From Chiridota heheva (taxonomy: Eukaryota; Echinodermata; Holothuroidea; Apodida; Chiridotidae): a stretch of DNA of 64,000 nucleotides. The position numbers and the translations under genes are program-made. The stretch is from assembly GCA_020152595.1 (NCBI GenBank), contig JAIGNY010002222.1, positions 45,001 to 109,000 on the forward strand, read 5' to 3'. Positions 1 to 13,229 of the stretch are shown here, piece after piece. A model generated the notes under the pieces. It saw only the letters and a list, made by a program, of their open reading frames with translations, made no database searches and had not been told where the DNA came from. Position 1 is the first letter of the stretch. Every line of letters starts with the position of its first letter.

Positions 1-300
1 GGGACGCTGAATGAATGATCCGAAAGAAAAATACAGTACTTTTTCAACAAAAAATCAATAAAAAAAATCTGGGATGCTCCCAAAACTGATGAGCGCGTAG
101 CTAATAATTTTTTTTTCTTTTTCAATGGGGCATGTGTCCTAATTTGTGTCTTTTGTATGGGGATTGTTTTTGATCTTAATTTTTTGTTTATGACTCCCCT
201 CCCACTTTCACTTGGCAACTTTTGGTTTGTGACTCCCCCCTCCCCCACACCCTCACATACACATACACTTGTGGTGGGCAAATCCCATCTACGCCTGAAG
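1..300. other. Gene-free AT-rich sequence
   Basis: No exon, repeat boundary or RNA gene seen. GGTGGGCAAATCCCATCT at 273-290 resembles the block in the duplication at 13230-13490. Confidence 0.5.
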
Positions 301-301
301 G

Positions 302-815
302 CAGGGGCGTCACTAAGGCTCGACGACTGGGGGTGCTGACATTTTTACCCAATAAAAATCTAACAGAAAGTTTCTGCAGCGGTGCATTCCCAGCAAGGCG
401 TAGAAAGTGGAGACGGGGATTCTGCCCGTGAAGAGGATTTTGCATTCCTGTTTGCATGATGCCTTTTTCCCGATTTGGATGTAAAATTTGGAACTTATTG
501 AAATAGAATTGCTAGAAATGTTGGTAAAAATTTGCAACATTTCCAGAAATTGAACATAATTTCCTAAAAACAAAGGAAATTTCACGAAAATGTAGGTCAT
601 TTCCTGAGGATTGAAGAACATTTCCCGAAAATTGAAAGAAATTTTACAAAATTTAAAGGCAATTTCTCGAAAATGAAGGAAATTTGAGAAAAATTGAAGA
701 AGAAAAAAATTACCAAAAACTTGAGCGAAAATTAATTTATCAGGGAAGTTTTTCCGTTAGTAAGCTGGAAATATTTGGGTTCTTCGCCTGAGCTGCTGAG
801 AGGTGACTCTTCCTA
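302..815 (+). mobile_element. GAAATTTCCC-family element, copy 1
   Basis: Begins with a hAT-like terminus (CAGGGGCGTCAC). Between about 470 and 730 it consists of degenerate units of the type CGAAAATTGAAGGAAATTT. It ends near GAGAGGTGACTCTTCC, a right-end motif shared with the copies ending at 14021 and near 57975. No matching target duplication was found, so the ends are approximate. Confidence 0.6.
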
Positions 816-819
816 CACC

Positions 820-2590
820 ACTACCAACATCAACCACTATACATTGTCAATGCGACAACGGACTTTTTTTCATTTTTCAATAAACGCTTTATCTTTTTCA
901 AATCTAAATCAACACTTTTTGGCTGGGCATAAATTTTCCTGTAACTGTCTAAAGCACTCTAGCAAATTTGTAAAACTTTGTCCAAACCAAAGATTATCGT
1001 TTCATATAGCTGCTGCAGTAACAATCAGCTTTTTCTTGTGGGAGGGAGGGGGCGGGGACAAAAAAAACGAATTATTCACCAAAGGTTTAGACTACAGGGG
1101 GAAAATTAGGGTGCTTGATAATTTTGTCACTTTATAAACATTAATCGATATGCTAAAGTGCAAAATTAATCATCGGCAAAATTAATAGACAAATGTGGTG
1201 CTTTTAACAAATATGTCCGTACACCCACCCGAAAATAACCTCCTTATGCTCAATTTTTTTAAGCGAAAAGGGAGCCAGTGGTTGATTAATGCCAGCCATT
1301 TTTAATTTGAAATATGGGAAGCGCCCCCCTCCCCCTCTTTCGTTTTCCCTCCCTCTTTTGTGTCTTCACTGCTTAAATGACATACAAACTGTTTATTTAA
1401 AAAACAATAAGTTTGTCAGCATCTTTTTGTCAGCAAATTTGTAATCATTATATATATATATTTTAATAATCTAATTCACAATTGGCAGAAATTAATTATG
1501 GGGTTTCACTTTTTTTAATTGCAGACTTTCTATTTCAGTTTTTTCACTGTCCTTTGTCATTTACAGAGAAAGTGTGCGCAGCGTAATACTCATCCATAGT
1601 CGCGTGTGTGGGCGGCTGCGGGTGAATGTCGGGAGGCACTTAGGGAAAAGTCCCCAGAGGGGTTCGGGTAGGGTTAATTATATTTAGCTAGCAGGCTAGG
1701 GCTCTTGATCTCTATTGTTACAAATAATCGATACACAGCAATGCCCCCCCCCCCCACCCCTACAAAAAAGAAGCAGGTGGGAAGGGCCTCAGTATGTAAA
1801 ACTCGTTAACACACTGTTCATTTTTTTGCACAACACTTTATAAAAATAGGAAATGATTCACGGTCATGGACAAACCAAAGCCAAACTTAACTTGTTGCGA
1901 AAGAATTGAGAACGTGAATATTGCAGGTAAAAGGGTGTACGTATTTTCGTTGCACTTAAACATTTGGAGAAAAGATTGATTTATATCCAAAGAATTTCAT
2001 CAAAGTCTAAAATGACCATACTTCAAAATATAAACATATGAACATATAGGACAGACTAGGTTCAGCTCAGTTTGAAACGACTGATCTGAAAGACGGAAAT
2101 GCAAAGTCAGAGAATTGGTAAATAATTCATCTCTTCGGTTCTTTTCTAACTTAACGCCCCCTCCCTCCCCTAATAAAAAAAAAGAAGAAAAAGATAGCTT
2201 CGACGTAATATTGCTACAAATGTTTATTTGTTATGAAACACGGAAAAACAAATACACGTGATCACGTTGTTTTTGTCAGTTTAGATTTAAAACGGCAATT
2301 TAACCAAATATTTGCCTATACATCATTCAGGTTTTCACGACTTAATTATTTGATTTGTTCTACTTATCAGTTTCAGTGGACATGCAAGAGTAATTGTTAC
2401 AAAATTGCAGGTCATCCTTCTTACGATGACAGCGGGGGAGGGTAGGGGAGGGGGGGAGCAGGGGACCTTCCCCTGCTCTGCGGCCCATGCACTGGGAGTA
2501 GGCCCGGGCACAGACCACATCCAAATTTCAATCATTTGAAGGAATGCATAAGATGTTCAACACGAAGATTGTTTACACAAGTTTTCAAAA
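820..2590. other. Gene-free stretch
   Basis: AT-rich with C/T-rich islands (1325-1365, resembling 30105-30170). No coding exon or intact element recognised. Confidence 0.5.
2433..2456 (+). other. G-quadruplex-type motif
   Basis: Four or more G runs (GGGGGAGGGTAGGGGAGGGG) within 24 bases. Confidence 0.7.
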
Positions 2591-2594
2591 ATAA

Positions 2595-3150
2595 TGCACG
2601 AGGATGCTTGGTTTAATTAGAAGAATTTTTTGTTATCTTGGTAGAGAGGTTGTTCTTAATTTGTATAAGCAGTTAGTCAGGCCTCGCCTTGATTATGCTA
2701 TTCAGGCTTGAAATCCCTTTTATTATGAGAAGGAGAAGTTCATTTTGGAGCAGGTTTAGCGAAGAGCCACTAGACTTATTCCCGAAGTAAAAAATCTCTC
2801 TTATGAATCTAGGTTGCGAATTCTTGGTTTGACCACGCTTGATTTGAGAAGAGTACGTGGCGATATGATTCAGGTTTTTAAGTTCCCATCTGGTAGTGAT
2901 GTTCTGACTTCCTGTTATATTTTGCATATTTCAGCTAATCCTTATGTGACACATGGTAACAGTTTGAAGTTGACCAAATAGTTCTCACGGATAGATATTC
3001 GGCGTTTTAGCTTTTCGCAAAGAGTTGTTAATGAGTGGAATGGTTTGCCTGAGTGGAGTGGGTAGTTAACTCCAATTCTGTTCACAATTTTAAAGTCAAC
3101 ATTGATAAGTTCTTTACTAACTGTGGGTGTCTTTTTTTTTTTTTGTGGTG
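2595..3150 (+). pseudogene. LINE C-terminal fragment (CR1-like)
   Basis: A nearly open + frame encodes the C-terminal region of a LINE reverse transcriptase protein: LYKQLVRPRLDYAIQA near 2665-2710, RRATRLIPEVKNLSYESRLR near 2762-2820, GLTTLDLRRVRGDMIQVFK near 2826-2882, and RRFSFSQRVVNEWNGLPEW near 3000-3060. This order is typical of CR1-type elements. Internal stops replace Trp and Gln codons. All upstream catalytic domains are missing, as expected of a 5'-truncated insertion. Confidence 0.8.
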
Positions 3151-3725
3151 GTGGTGGTGTTAGTTTGGGCTTTTTATGGGGTGACTAAATCCTTTTTAGC
3201 CCGTAATCTTGTTATTTATGTTATTTTTAAGCTGTGCTACCCTCCACGGTTCTGGACATTAACTGAACTTGGATATCACTCTTAACGTTAATCTTTTACA
3301 AAATCACCATTTTTCGGACCCCAAAATATTTCTTCGTCAAATTTTCAAAAGGCACAATAAGATTGGCAAGGTTGACAACTTTCACTCCACGCTGCGTGTA
3401 AATTAATTTGTACGGTGATTTCCATTGTGATATTGGGAATCCCCTGACGTAAAAAAAAGTCGAATTTACTCACGTGATCTGATCATTTCCAAACATACCG
3501 TACCGTACTGTAACAGCATGTACTGATATACAACGTACAACTACTGCAGAAGGAAATGCTACACAAAGAGGATGACAAGACACGGAACAAACACGAAACC
3601 ATAGAAAGGTGAGTCGCCAACTTTGTTTCTTCAGGGACATGAACAATTCTCTGGTTTGGGCTTACGTCAAAGTTGTTTTAATTTTTATAACAACTCTGAG
3701 ATTTTAGCGTTCCTAACCTTAGAGA

Positions 3726-4265
3726 CCTGGTTACTGTAGTGAGATAAACATCTCACTCAGAATGCCCTACATGCTACACACTACTTGCACTACTTGTGTA
3801 CAGTCGATGCATATGGCTACAGTACACAGTCATATGTTATCTAAATACTGTAATCCTAACTTAGCAATACACAGTAGCCTAGGCCCCAGTATGGGGTCCC
3901 ACTAAAAACGAATGACAAAATACTTGTACTTGTAATGTTACAGAGCGCATGCCAATACGCTTTCTATGCGGAAAAAAAAACTGAAATTACTCAACCGAAT
4001 GACAGCGAGGGTTAAAACGAATGACAACTTAACTGAACCCGATTTTGTCATTCGTTTTCGTTTGTATTAAAACTCAATAATCATTCGCTTTGCAAAACAA
4101 ATGAACTGTCATTCGGATTCTTCAGACTGTTTGTGTGTAATAACATTGTCATGCATGTCATTTGTTTTAGTCTTTCCCCCAGTAGGTCATTATGTACAAA
4201 TGTAAGCATACTAGCCTAGGCCTTAGTGAGATTAACATCTCACTCAGTAGGCACTACTTGCACAT
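3726..4265 (+). repeat. Short direct repeats around an ACGAATGACAA cluster
   Basis: TAGTGAGATAAACATCTCACTCAG (about 3738) and TTAGTGAGATTAACATCTCACTCAG (about 4225), each an internal near-palindrome, frame 490 bp that holds five copies of ACGAATGACA or its inverse (3908, 4000, 4018, 4048, 4108). A related inverted copy lies at 43770-43810. Probably a non-coding mobile element. Confidence 0.55.
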
Positions 4266-4569
4266 CCAGAAAGCATCCAGTGTTGGACATTATATCAAGA
4301 CGACCACAGCCTTTGATAACCAGTTGTAAACTCACTGGTTGCAGATTGAAACGCATATCCAGGAAAGGAAAGGAAGGCTAGTTACGTGGTCCACCAAGGG
4401 GTGCTTTTGACGAGCGCAATGAACACTGTCCATGCAACCAATTTTTAAGCAAGCCAATGCCAGTGGGACTCGGAGGAAAACCGGAGTACCGACGACCAAT
4501 GACGCCAGGCGGGTATCGAACGTACAACATATGAAGACACAGTGGTTTACAGCCAAAGGTTAAATTGAT

Positions 4570-7365
4570 CAGCTACCTGACAATATGTTCTGTATTTCTT
4601 TAAAAAGTAGTGAGGAAGTATATACCAAATTTTGTAAAGGTGGTGAGCTTCATACCTGTATTATACATGTTTTCTAGACTGGGATGAGGGATTTGTTACT
4701 TCTATGGTCAGATTTATAATAGTTTAACATCCTTGTGGCTATTAATTTCTCTTCTTATCTTAAAAAAAGAAAAATCCATCTTTATATACTAAGGAGATGT
4801 TCCCAAATCAAATGTTAATATCACTGTGTCACAATATAATCAAATAGGCCTAACACCTTCGAGAAGCGATATTTTTGGATACGTTATCAGCACTGGCCAA
4901 ATTCCTGTGTACGACTTAACTTTGTATGGTACGCGTACGTGTTGTGTACACAACTAGTATCTGGAGCAAGACATGCTATGAGCATATGATATTCCAAGTG
5001 TTATGCAGATCTTTTATTTGTACACTTGCAAGTACATGCTTTGGCTCTACAGGCTTTATTATTTTGAACAACCAGAAAAAAAGGTTTTTTTAATATATTT
5101 TTTCCTACCCTTCTGATCGTTGATATTTCCTCAACTTCAACTGGAAACAGTATTTAGATTACCTAAAAAGTTGGGGAACATTTTTGGGACATATTTAATC
5201 AAATTAACCATATGGATTCCTAGAGGAAATCCATTTAAAACCAATCTAATCTGTAAGAAAAGATTCTTAAAATTCAAGTAATTCAGAATTCTTTTTTATG
5301 ACTTTTGTCATAACTTTCTAGAGTAAAAAAACAAGAAGGTACATTTTATATCAAACAAAAACTTAGATCATTCTCTTCCTCGTAGTGTTTTTCTTTTATT
5401 CATTCCACTTGATTTTCCCCCTACTTTGACGTACAAAGTAAAGACACCTTTCATGGTTTGTGTGGCGCATTGTCCATCTGAACACACTTATGAGGCTTTT
5501 TGACATCGTAACTTCTTAATACCTTATGTCACAAATTTACTTCTTATCTAGTTAAGCGGAGGAGCCTTTCTGTACAAGGTGATATAAAAGTCCATCCCAT
5601 TGGTCCCTTTTTTCCTCTGTACATTAACCCACCATTCAATGAGCATGTACATGATTTTGTGATGATAACACCAACTTTCTTAGCTAGCTGTGAAGCTTTC
5701 ATTTACTTAGCGTGCACTGAGCTTACACACAAATTCTGGGAGAATTAACTGCAAGTTAAATGAGCATTAACCGTGCGAAATTTTCTGCTGAGATGCATAC
5801 ATATCCGGAGGAAAGGTTTCCATATGTTTCACTATGGATCTCTTCTACTTTCATGGTTTGACTTAGTGTAGGAAAGACCTGGATTTGTGGTATGCTTGGA
5901 GAGCTGCAAGATTTGGGTACCGTATATTAAAGGACTTATACTGCCTTATACCCAACAGATGATTCTAGGATAGCATAGCCTCTTTTTCCTTTGAAGAATG
6001 TGTTTTGGGAGTGCATGAAATAAACAAATATTCCAGAGCTGCTGTATTTGTAAAACAAACTGTATAGTATTTTGGCTTCTTGTAGTAGCATGGTAGGTCC
6101 AAATTACAACCACTTCAAGTTCCAAATGTATTATTTGTTTTCTTCAAAATGAAAATATAATATTGATTTATCAATGTTCAACCCTATTTTCCGAACTCCT
6201 TAAACAAAGTATGATGATTGTTCAGGAAATGTAGTGTTGCTTTTTTTTAAATATTTGTAAAATTAAATCACAATTTTGGTCATTTCGAATATTTTGCGTT
6301 CAACCAGTGTGTATCAAATATACCTAATTACCAAGCAGGTGTACCAGTAAAAAGTAAAATGTCTGATTGTCGTATAAAATTCAAGAAATTGTCATTTTAG
6401 AACTGCACAATCAAAGTATGAGTCATTTGATTAGTGAAAATAGAGTTTAATTAACAATTGGTAATCGTAACAATTTGTCAAACTATGTTAAGGAGGGTAA
6501 CACCAGGGGTGTTTAGAATTTGGGGGTGTAGAAATTTGGTTCACTCACTATACAGTATCTACACAGCCACATTGTGGTCATTTTCATTTGACTCGACTTG
6601 ATTTAATGCGCTTGCTCTAAATGAGCACAAACCTGCACTGAATAAGCATCTTGCCAAGACTGGACTTGCTTTTTGTTCCATTCAATGGCTATTTGAGTTA
6701 TAGACAGTAGCAGCAATTTCTTTTCAACATAACATGAAAGTAGGGGGGGGGGAGGGGGACGAACCCAGACAGTGGTGTAGTCAGCCACATAGGTTTTGTA
6801 TAAGACTTCATTCCTTAGGGGGGCATAATGATATTCGTCCCTACAACAAAATTATTGGGGGCATGTTTCCCCCCCCCTTCCCATCCCCCAGGATCGCCAC
6901 CTATGGTCATAGTTGTGGCTTATCACAATCACCAGCAATGGAAGTATCTTAACATGATTATGCAAAGAAATGGATTACAAATTTTACTTTGAAAGAAAGT
7001 TTTGGCCAATCAACAGAAACTTGTAAATCATATTTCAAATCAAAAGTTGGAAACCAAGTTCAAATATGATTGCTAAAATGTTCAGATTGATTGAGTATGC
7101 TGTAGCATTGAAACAAACTGCTAGCAATACATTTTGATCTTCTTTCTGTTGCAGAATGTTGTTTATTCTGTGTAGTTTATCTGTTTTTGTACTGTATGTG
7201 CATACTGTACATTTGTTCATGCCCATATTCTCTTATACGATTGGAAATACTTTGCAAAACACAAATGTGAGCAAAAAAGGCAATTTTCTGATAATTGAAC
7301 CAAACATACTATCTAAAGTAAGTCATGAATGACAATTCCAAGCATTAGTTACAGTCAAAATGAGG
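4570..7365. other. Gene-free AT-rich stretch
   Basis: Nothing recognised except transposon-end-like CAGTGGTGTAGTCAGCC (6770) and nearby G and C runs (6745-6900). Open frames are short and domain-free. Confidence 0.5.
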
Positions 7366-7369
7366 ACCT

Positions 7370-8200
7370 AAAATCAACCACAGCCAAAAGGGAAACTTGC
7401 TATTATTACCCCAGTCAAAAAAAGTAACTGTGACCCCATCTAAAAGGGGTCTTACTATGACTACAGTCAAAAAGGAAATCTAACAATGGCCTCACCTAAT
7501 AAGGGATCTTACTATAATGGTATGACCTCAATTCAAAAAGAAAATATAACAGTGGCCTCATCTAATAGGAGATCTTACTATAATTTCAATTAAAAAGGAA
7601 AGATAACTGTTGCCTCATTTAATAGGGGATCTTAATAGACCACAGTCAAAAAGAAAATTTAACAGTGTCCTTATCTAATAGGGGATCTTACTATGTTGGT
7701 ATGACCTCAATCGAAATGGAGATATAACTGTGGCCCCATCTAAAGGGGATCTTACTAGACCACAGTCAATCTTAGTAGACCACAGTCAATCTTAGTAGAC
7801 CACAGTCAATCTTACTAGACCACAGTCAATTTTACTAGACCACAGTCAATCTTAGTAGACCACAGTCAATCTTACTAGACCACAGTCAATCTTACTAGAC
7901 CACAGTCAAAACAAATAAAAAATAAAAAATCTAATCGTGGCTTTACCTGAAAGGGGGTGGGGGTCTTACTATAACTCCAGTCAAAAAGGACATCTAAGTG
8001 GCTTCATCTAAAGAGGGAATTACTATAGCCCCAGTCAAAAAGGACATCTGAGTGGCTTCATCTAAAGAGGGTATTACTATAAGCCCAGTCAAAAAGGACA
8101 GCTAACTGTGGCTTCATCTAAAAAGGGGGGTTTTACAGCTCAGTCAAAAGCTGAAAATGATGGGTGGCCCCAGTCAAAAACGATATAGCCATGAGGCTTG
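7370..8200 (+). repeat. Degenerate tandem repeat of about 50-60 bp
   Basis: About a dozen imperfect units carry CAGTCAAAAAGGAAA, TAACTGTGGCCTCATCTAA and GGGGATCTTACTATA. Unit length varies. It encloses a homogeneous 20-bp block at 7751-7910. Confidence 0.8.
7751..7910 (+). repeat. 20-bp tandem repeat, 8 copies
   Basis: Eight consecutive units of CTTACTAGACCACAGTCAAT, differing mainly by C/G at the fifth base (CTTAC/CTTAG). The unit is a piece of the surrounding 50-60-bp repeat that was amplified separately. Confidence 0.95.
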
Positions 8201-8497
8201 GTCAAAAACTGATGCAGCCGTGGGCTACAAAGAAATTTCTTGCACAGGTAATGCATATAAAGAAAAACAAAAACCTGCTGACTATTTGTAGCCCCCTGTG
8301 CCACATTGAAAACTTCTGCACTGATTTCAGTATAAAGTTTTTTGTTACTTTATATGAAAAGAAATTAAAGTAAAAGTGATACAAATTAAAGCTTAGTTTG
8401 GCATTTAATTTAATTTCCACCTTGTTGCAACAATGGTTGAAATGAAAAAAGACTGTCTTCAAAGTATCACCAAAGTAGAAATTTGCAAGTTGGAAGA

Positions 8498-8750
8498 TGT
8501 TGTGTACTAAAGATAGTTTCTATTCCTCAGATTTGAAGGCTTTTGTGTACTTAAAGATAGTTTCTATTCCTCAGATTTGAAGGGTTTTGTATACTGAAGA
8601 TAGTTTCTATTCCTCAGATTTGAAGGGTTTTGTGTACTTGAAGTTAGTTTCTATTCCTCAGATTTGAAGGGTTTTGTGTACTGAAGATAGTTTCTATTCC
8701 TCAGTTTTGGAGAGTTTTGTGAACAATAGTTTCTATTCCTCCGATTTATG
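8498..8750 (+). repeat. 43/44-bp tandem repeat, about 6 copies
   Basis: Units carry TGTGTACTGAAGATAG, then TTTCTATTCCTCAGATTTG and AAGGGTTT. The first and last copies are diverged. Confidence 0.92.
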
Positions 8751-9204
8751 TTAGACAGATAAACTGTTATTATGCAATAGAAGGCAGTTATCACCATGCA
8801 TCACATGCATATCAAGAAAGTGCGTTTAATTAAATTTGAAGCATAATTTTTAATTTGGAGGTCAATCCTAATTGTTTTGTCTAAAATTTCCATCAATTTA
8901 AATATGGCTGATCAAAGTTTGATCAGTTTTTAATTCATGGGAAATTTGTGATGTATGACTGCATGGGCTAACAGGTCAAACTCTTCAATATATAATTGTT
9001 GAAATTATTTTTCTAAATCTTAGTCAATGAAAATAATGGGAAAGCCTATACTTGCTATAAACAATTTGGAGGCATGGTAAAGACTCAAAAACTTGTGATC
9101 CAGGCATTGCTGCACCATTTCAAGGAATTATGAGAGACATTTTAAGCAACAAAGGATTTATGGTGCCTGAGATTTAGCAACATTGTAAAATAGTCAATGT
9201 TTTA

Positions 9205-9690
9205 AAGGAATATTCCCTGGAATTTTTGTTTTCCTATATATGATGGAGAACTATTAATGAAATAAATTGGTGCACAAACTATGTTGATATCTCATTCTGT
9301 TTGGGGAGTTTTTGCACTTCATAGGGTTTCACCAGAGTGATCACAAAGAGTGTACAGTGTGATGTCATAAAGACAGATACAAGACAATTTTTATGCACTT
9401 CTACCCAACCAAAAAGTGTTTGCCTTTTACTTAAGAATGTAAGGTTGATGGGTAAAGTACATTCTGCATGTTATACCCCATCTCAATAATTAAACAAGAA
9501 TGCTTTCAAATAATTTAGAAAGAGGCAAATAGATTTAAGATAGATACATAAAATTGTCTTGAATTTGCCTTTATGACATCACAGTGTACGCTTTGATGCC
9601 ATTTTTCAATACGCTGGGTGAAATCTTGGAAATGTAATAACTCGTAAATGGAATGAGATATCAACATGGAAATTCACTGGTATATTCCTT
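9205..9690. mobile_element. Foldback/TIR element with arms of about 180 bp
   Basis: The left arm (about 9205-9400) and right arm (about 9490-9690) are inverted copies. Termini are AAGGAATATTCC and GGTATATTCCTT. Both arms share TGTTGATATCTCATTC, the TGATGTCATAAAG block and AAGACAATTTTATG. No coding potential and no clear target duplication. Confidence 0.75.
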
Positions 9691-9769
9691 CAGAGTTAAT
9701 TACCTCCACCAACAATGTTGGACAGAACTTATGTTTTTGCCTCTGTAATTTTGTTTGTTTGTCTGTTTG

Positions 9770-10080
9770 TTTGTCATCAAGATATCTCAAGAACTGATTA
9801 CTGGATTTGGATCAAATTTGCTGTGTAGTTTGTTACAGCTTAAGGAAGAAGTAATAACAATTTGAAACATATTGAAACAGGGAAAGGGTGCAAATGGAGT
9901 TGTGGGGACATTTTAAGGTAAGTTCATTTGTCATCAAGATATCCCCATAACTGATGTTTAGATTTTGATTAAATGTAGTGTGTGGTTTTGTAACTGTTTC
10001 AGGAAGAAGTGATTACAATTTGGGACTAATTGGAACAGGGAAAGGGCAGAAATTGAGGGGTGGGGATGTTTTAGGATGAG
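9770..10080 (+). repeat. Two direct copies of about 155 bp
   Basis: Copies at about 9773-9918 and 9931-10079 share CATCAAGATATC, AGGAAGAAGTRATWACAATTTG and GGAACAGGGAAAGGG, and each ends in a GTGGGGA block. Confidence 0.75.
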
Positions 10081-11307
10081 ATCTGTAAAGACTAAGTTGT
10101 CAAGACTAATTTGAAAGTTTCCAATGGAATGTGCTGAACAATGACTTTTTGCTCTGAATGAAGATTCAAACTATCAATTTTCTGGACTTTAAGAGACTTA
10201 ATGTACATCAAGTGTTCTCTGGAAGCAACAAAAATTAAACAATTGGTTTCTGTCATGAATGGAAAATGATGGAAATCTGCCATAAATGGAAAATGATGGA
10301 TTGGAATCCTGGCTGAATAGAGATCAAACAATGATGCTTCACTTGAATACAACTAAAAACAATGGTATGGCCTTGAAATTCAGTCAGATGATAATCTTCA
10401 AGTGTTCAAATTGCAAATGTTCATTACAGATCAAAATTTGAGGATGAATCTTGGTGGGCTTATGATTTCTGAGGTAGATTATATTGGGTATGGGGATCAA
10501 ATTAGCTCATGTTGGAATTGCAACAGGGTGGAGGTATGCACTCTAGAGATTGCTAATATTCTAGTTGATTATAACATTTTCCACGTTTTTGAATGAAGGT
10601 GTCGAAAATCCTTCCACAAAAAAAATTGTGACAGAAATAATATCGATATAGTCAATGCATCTTTATATGCTTCCCTCTCGCAATTTAATGTACTTTTCAT
10701 TGCACAATTACATAGGGACGTTTTCAGAGCACATACAGTATTTACCTCATATGATGTTACTTTCTCAAGAAATCTATTCATTTATTTTTTTATGTTATTC
10801 TTTTAAATGAAAAAATAATAATTCTTTTTATGAATTCCTGTTTTTCCCGAGTTATAACCACCGGAACTGTTCCGTACATGTTTTTCCAGGTCTGTATTCC
10901 TTTACCCAATTTTGATGAAAATTTTTGCTACTCGCATGGTCTTTAATATAATTAATCTCCCTTTCAGCTGCAATTGTGATGTTCTCAAATTTTGTACTCC
11001 AAATATCTTTAAATGGATCACTGTCAAAAATCAATATTATTTCTATTGTTATTAGTAGTGCTGGGGAGATTTTGTGAACATCTGTTGCATGAAAAAGCTC
11101 TGTATGTATTCCACAAGTTTTAATTCTGATTGCTATATCATTTGAAAATTGGAATGAAATCAGTGAGTTTTGTGCTGGGAACTGTTACTGTAAGTCAGCT
11201 AGGGAATGCAATATAGAGCAGTGCTGCCTCAAGGATATCATAAACGATGGTAAGTTTTTCTTTGGTTTCAACAGTTAGAAACTATAAGCATGCAGGACCA
11301 TTGGAGA

Positions 11308-11339
11308 GGGGGGTGGGGGTGGGGGAGGGAAGGGGAGGG
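11308..11339 (+). other. G-quadruplex-type motif
   Basis: Six G runs separated by single T or by A/AA (GGGTGGGGGTGGGGGAGGG core), in otherwise AT-rich sequence. Confidence 0.8.
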
Positions 11340-11903
11340 TACTGAAACTGAGTAAAACTTAAAAAGTTTGGGAAAAGTGGTAGATGGATCATTTATTGTG
11401 TAGGCTTTATTACTCCAACGATCAGGACCTTGAAATTTAGTTGGCCTTCAATATTACTAAATTGATTGAATTTGGTTGCCTGTTAGTAGGCATGGATAAG
11501 TGCACTAATCTAACAAAACCACCACTGAAACAAACTTACAGTAGTAGAGATATCATAGTGACACTTAAAGGCAGCAGTAGTAAATGAAAATTGAAATTGA
11601 TTAAAACCTCCCCCTCCCCTCCCCTCATCTTTTATGCCTTCCTATATACCTATAAGGAACCTCTAAGTATGTGGTATTTAGATAGGGACATTTGTGATTT
11701 ATTTTCAATAGATGTTTTATTTTATGATTTTTTTCTCGAAAATGGCAACAAAATGTTCAGGATCAGCACTTTTATCTGCCTAGGAATGTTTTCCTGAAAT
11801 GGTTTGTTAAGTTATAAACTTATCATTTCCTGTTAAGCTTATATAACACAAAAGTGCCTTCTAGGAGAATTTGTCAAGTATGACAGGAAAAGCTGATTTT
11901 GTG

Positions 11904-11985
11904 ATGAATGCATAAGAAGGAAGTAAGAGTCTTCCTTATAACTCTGCATAAGAAGGAAGCAAGAGTCTTCCCAATAACTCTGCAT
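11904..11985 (+). repeat. 37-bp duplication, 2 copies
   Basis: GCATAAGAAGGAAGTAAGAG and GCATAAGAAGGAAGCAAGAG begin two adjacent near-identical units, each ending in AACTCT. Confidence 0.85.
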
Positions 11986-13229
11986 GTCAGGATGAGAAGA
12001 ATTGTTTCAAGCCTGTAATGAAATCAAACAATTATAATTTTTGAATGAGAGTGAGGTAATTAGGTTACAAGTTTATCTGATTAAAAAAAAGTATACTAGA
12101 TTTGAATGATTCTGTGTCAATATTTTTGTAATTAATGCACTTTGTTTCAAGTTTCAGTATCTTAAAGGAAAACAATATTCTGAATGCGGAACATAACATA
12201 CTGTTTAAACAAGTAAACATAAAGTTGCAACTGAAAATCATGTTGTGCGTATTTTACATGAACTTATACACATACAGTATTGTGAAAAATAAAAGTTTGT
12301 AACCGAGCTCTTTAGTTTCATCATGCCTGGTTGTTTTTGCTCAATTAAACTATATCTGGGTGGTTCTAGGAAATCACTCACTGTAAGATTTCGCGAAGTT
12401 ATTTTCTCTCATCATTTTATTTTGCTAATTCTTATAACGTTGACTCACTACACACCTTTTTGCTAATAGTAACCGACCACTGCTTGACCCCACTAAGGAA
12501 AATAAAATCACATAGTAAATTTGGTGCTTCCACACGGGTGTTGACGGAAAGTTACAATATTGCCCAACATACAGGGAGGTCTTGCAGCTTAACCCTAACT
12601 CTAACCTGTTAGGGTGAGGATGCTTCTGCTTTAAAACTGTCAAAAGCTCCCTGCATATGGGTAGGCAAGAAATCACTTTCCATATCAGACAGACCAGATA
12701 ACTGTCCAGGTTATACCTGTGCTCTTTTTTTGTATACAAATAAGTAAAAAGAATTAGCAAACAAATTCTATTTCCATATTTGACACAATTAAACCTTAAT
12801 TTTATCCAGGGTATTTTTTTTTATATAGAATTTGATTAAATTTGTTTTCGGAAACACATGGCTCCATGAATACATGGTGGTAGTCACACACATTGTCCCT
12901 GTTTTGACATAGTGATGAACATGCATACACAGCAAATGTAGAGTTGATAGGAAAAACCTTTTTTCATTTTGACATACTGATGACATGCACAATGCATTTT
13001 AAATGCAGAGTTTTTCCATTGATAAGTTTCTTTTTCTCATTTTCTATGATTAATAAATGATTTTAACTGTAAATAATCATGATATGACTCAAACATGAAA
13101 AGCAGTTACTTGTAAATCATAGTAATTTGAATTCAGATATTGGTGTAGAAATTTCATAGGCATAGGTCCCCCATTTTCCCCATAGATTTTTTGTAGTGTG
13201 TTTTTTTGTATTTTAGTTTAATTTTATGA

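Larger units (their letters stand above)
10085..13200. other. Gene-free AT-rich stretch
   Basis: Holds only the G-rich motif at 11308 and the small duplication at 11904. Open frames up to 111 codons have no recognisable domain or splice context. Confidence 0.5.

Noticed and set aside
4332-4556. Minus-strand frame with a B-box-like GTTCGATACCC
   Set aside because: No A box at the right spacing and no protein domain; left as unclassified sequence.
7370-8760. CRISPR-like array of repeats and spacers
   Set aside because: Units are contiguous tandem repeats with no unique spacers, and the genome is eukaryotic.
12592-12612. Telomere-like CCCTAA repeats
   Set aside because: Only two imperfect units (AACCCTAACTCTAACC); not a telomere or an interstitial telomeric array.
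12425-12760. 111-codon minus-strand frame
   Set aside because: No recognisable domain, no repeat of known coding type and no supporting splice sites; likely chance.
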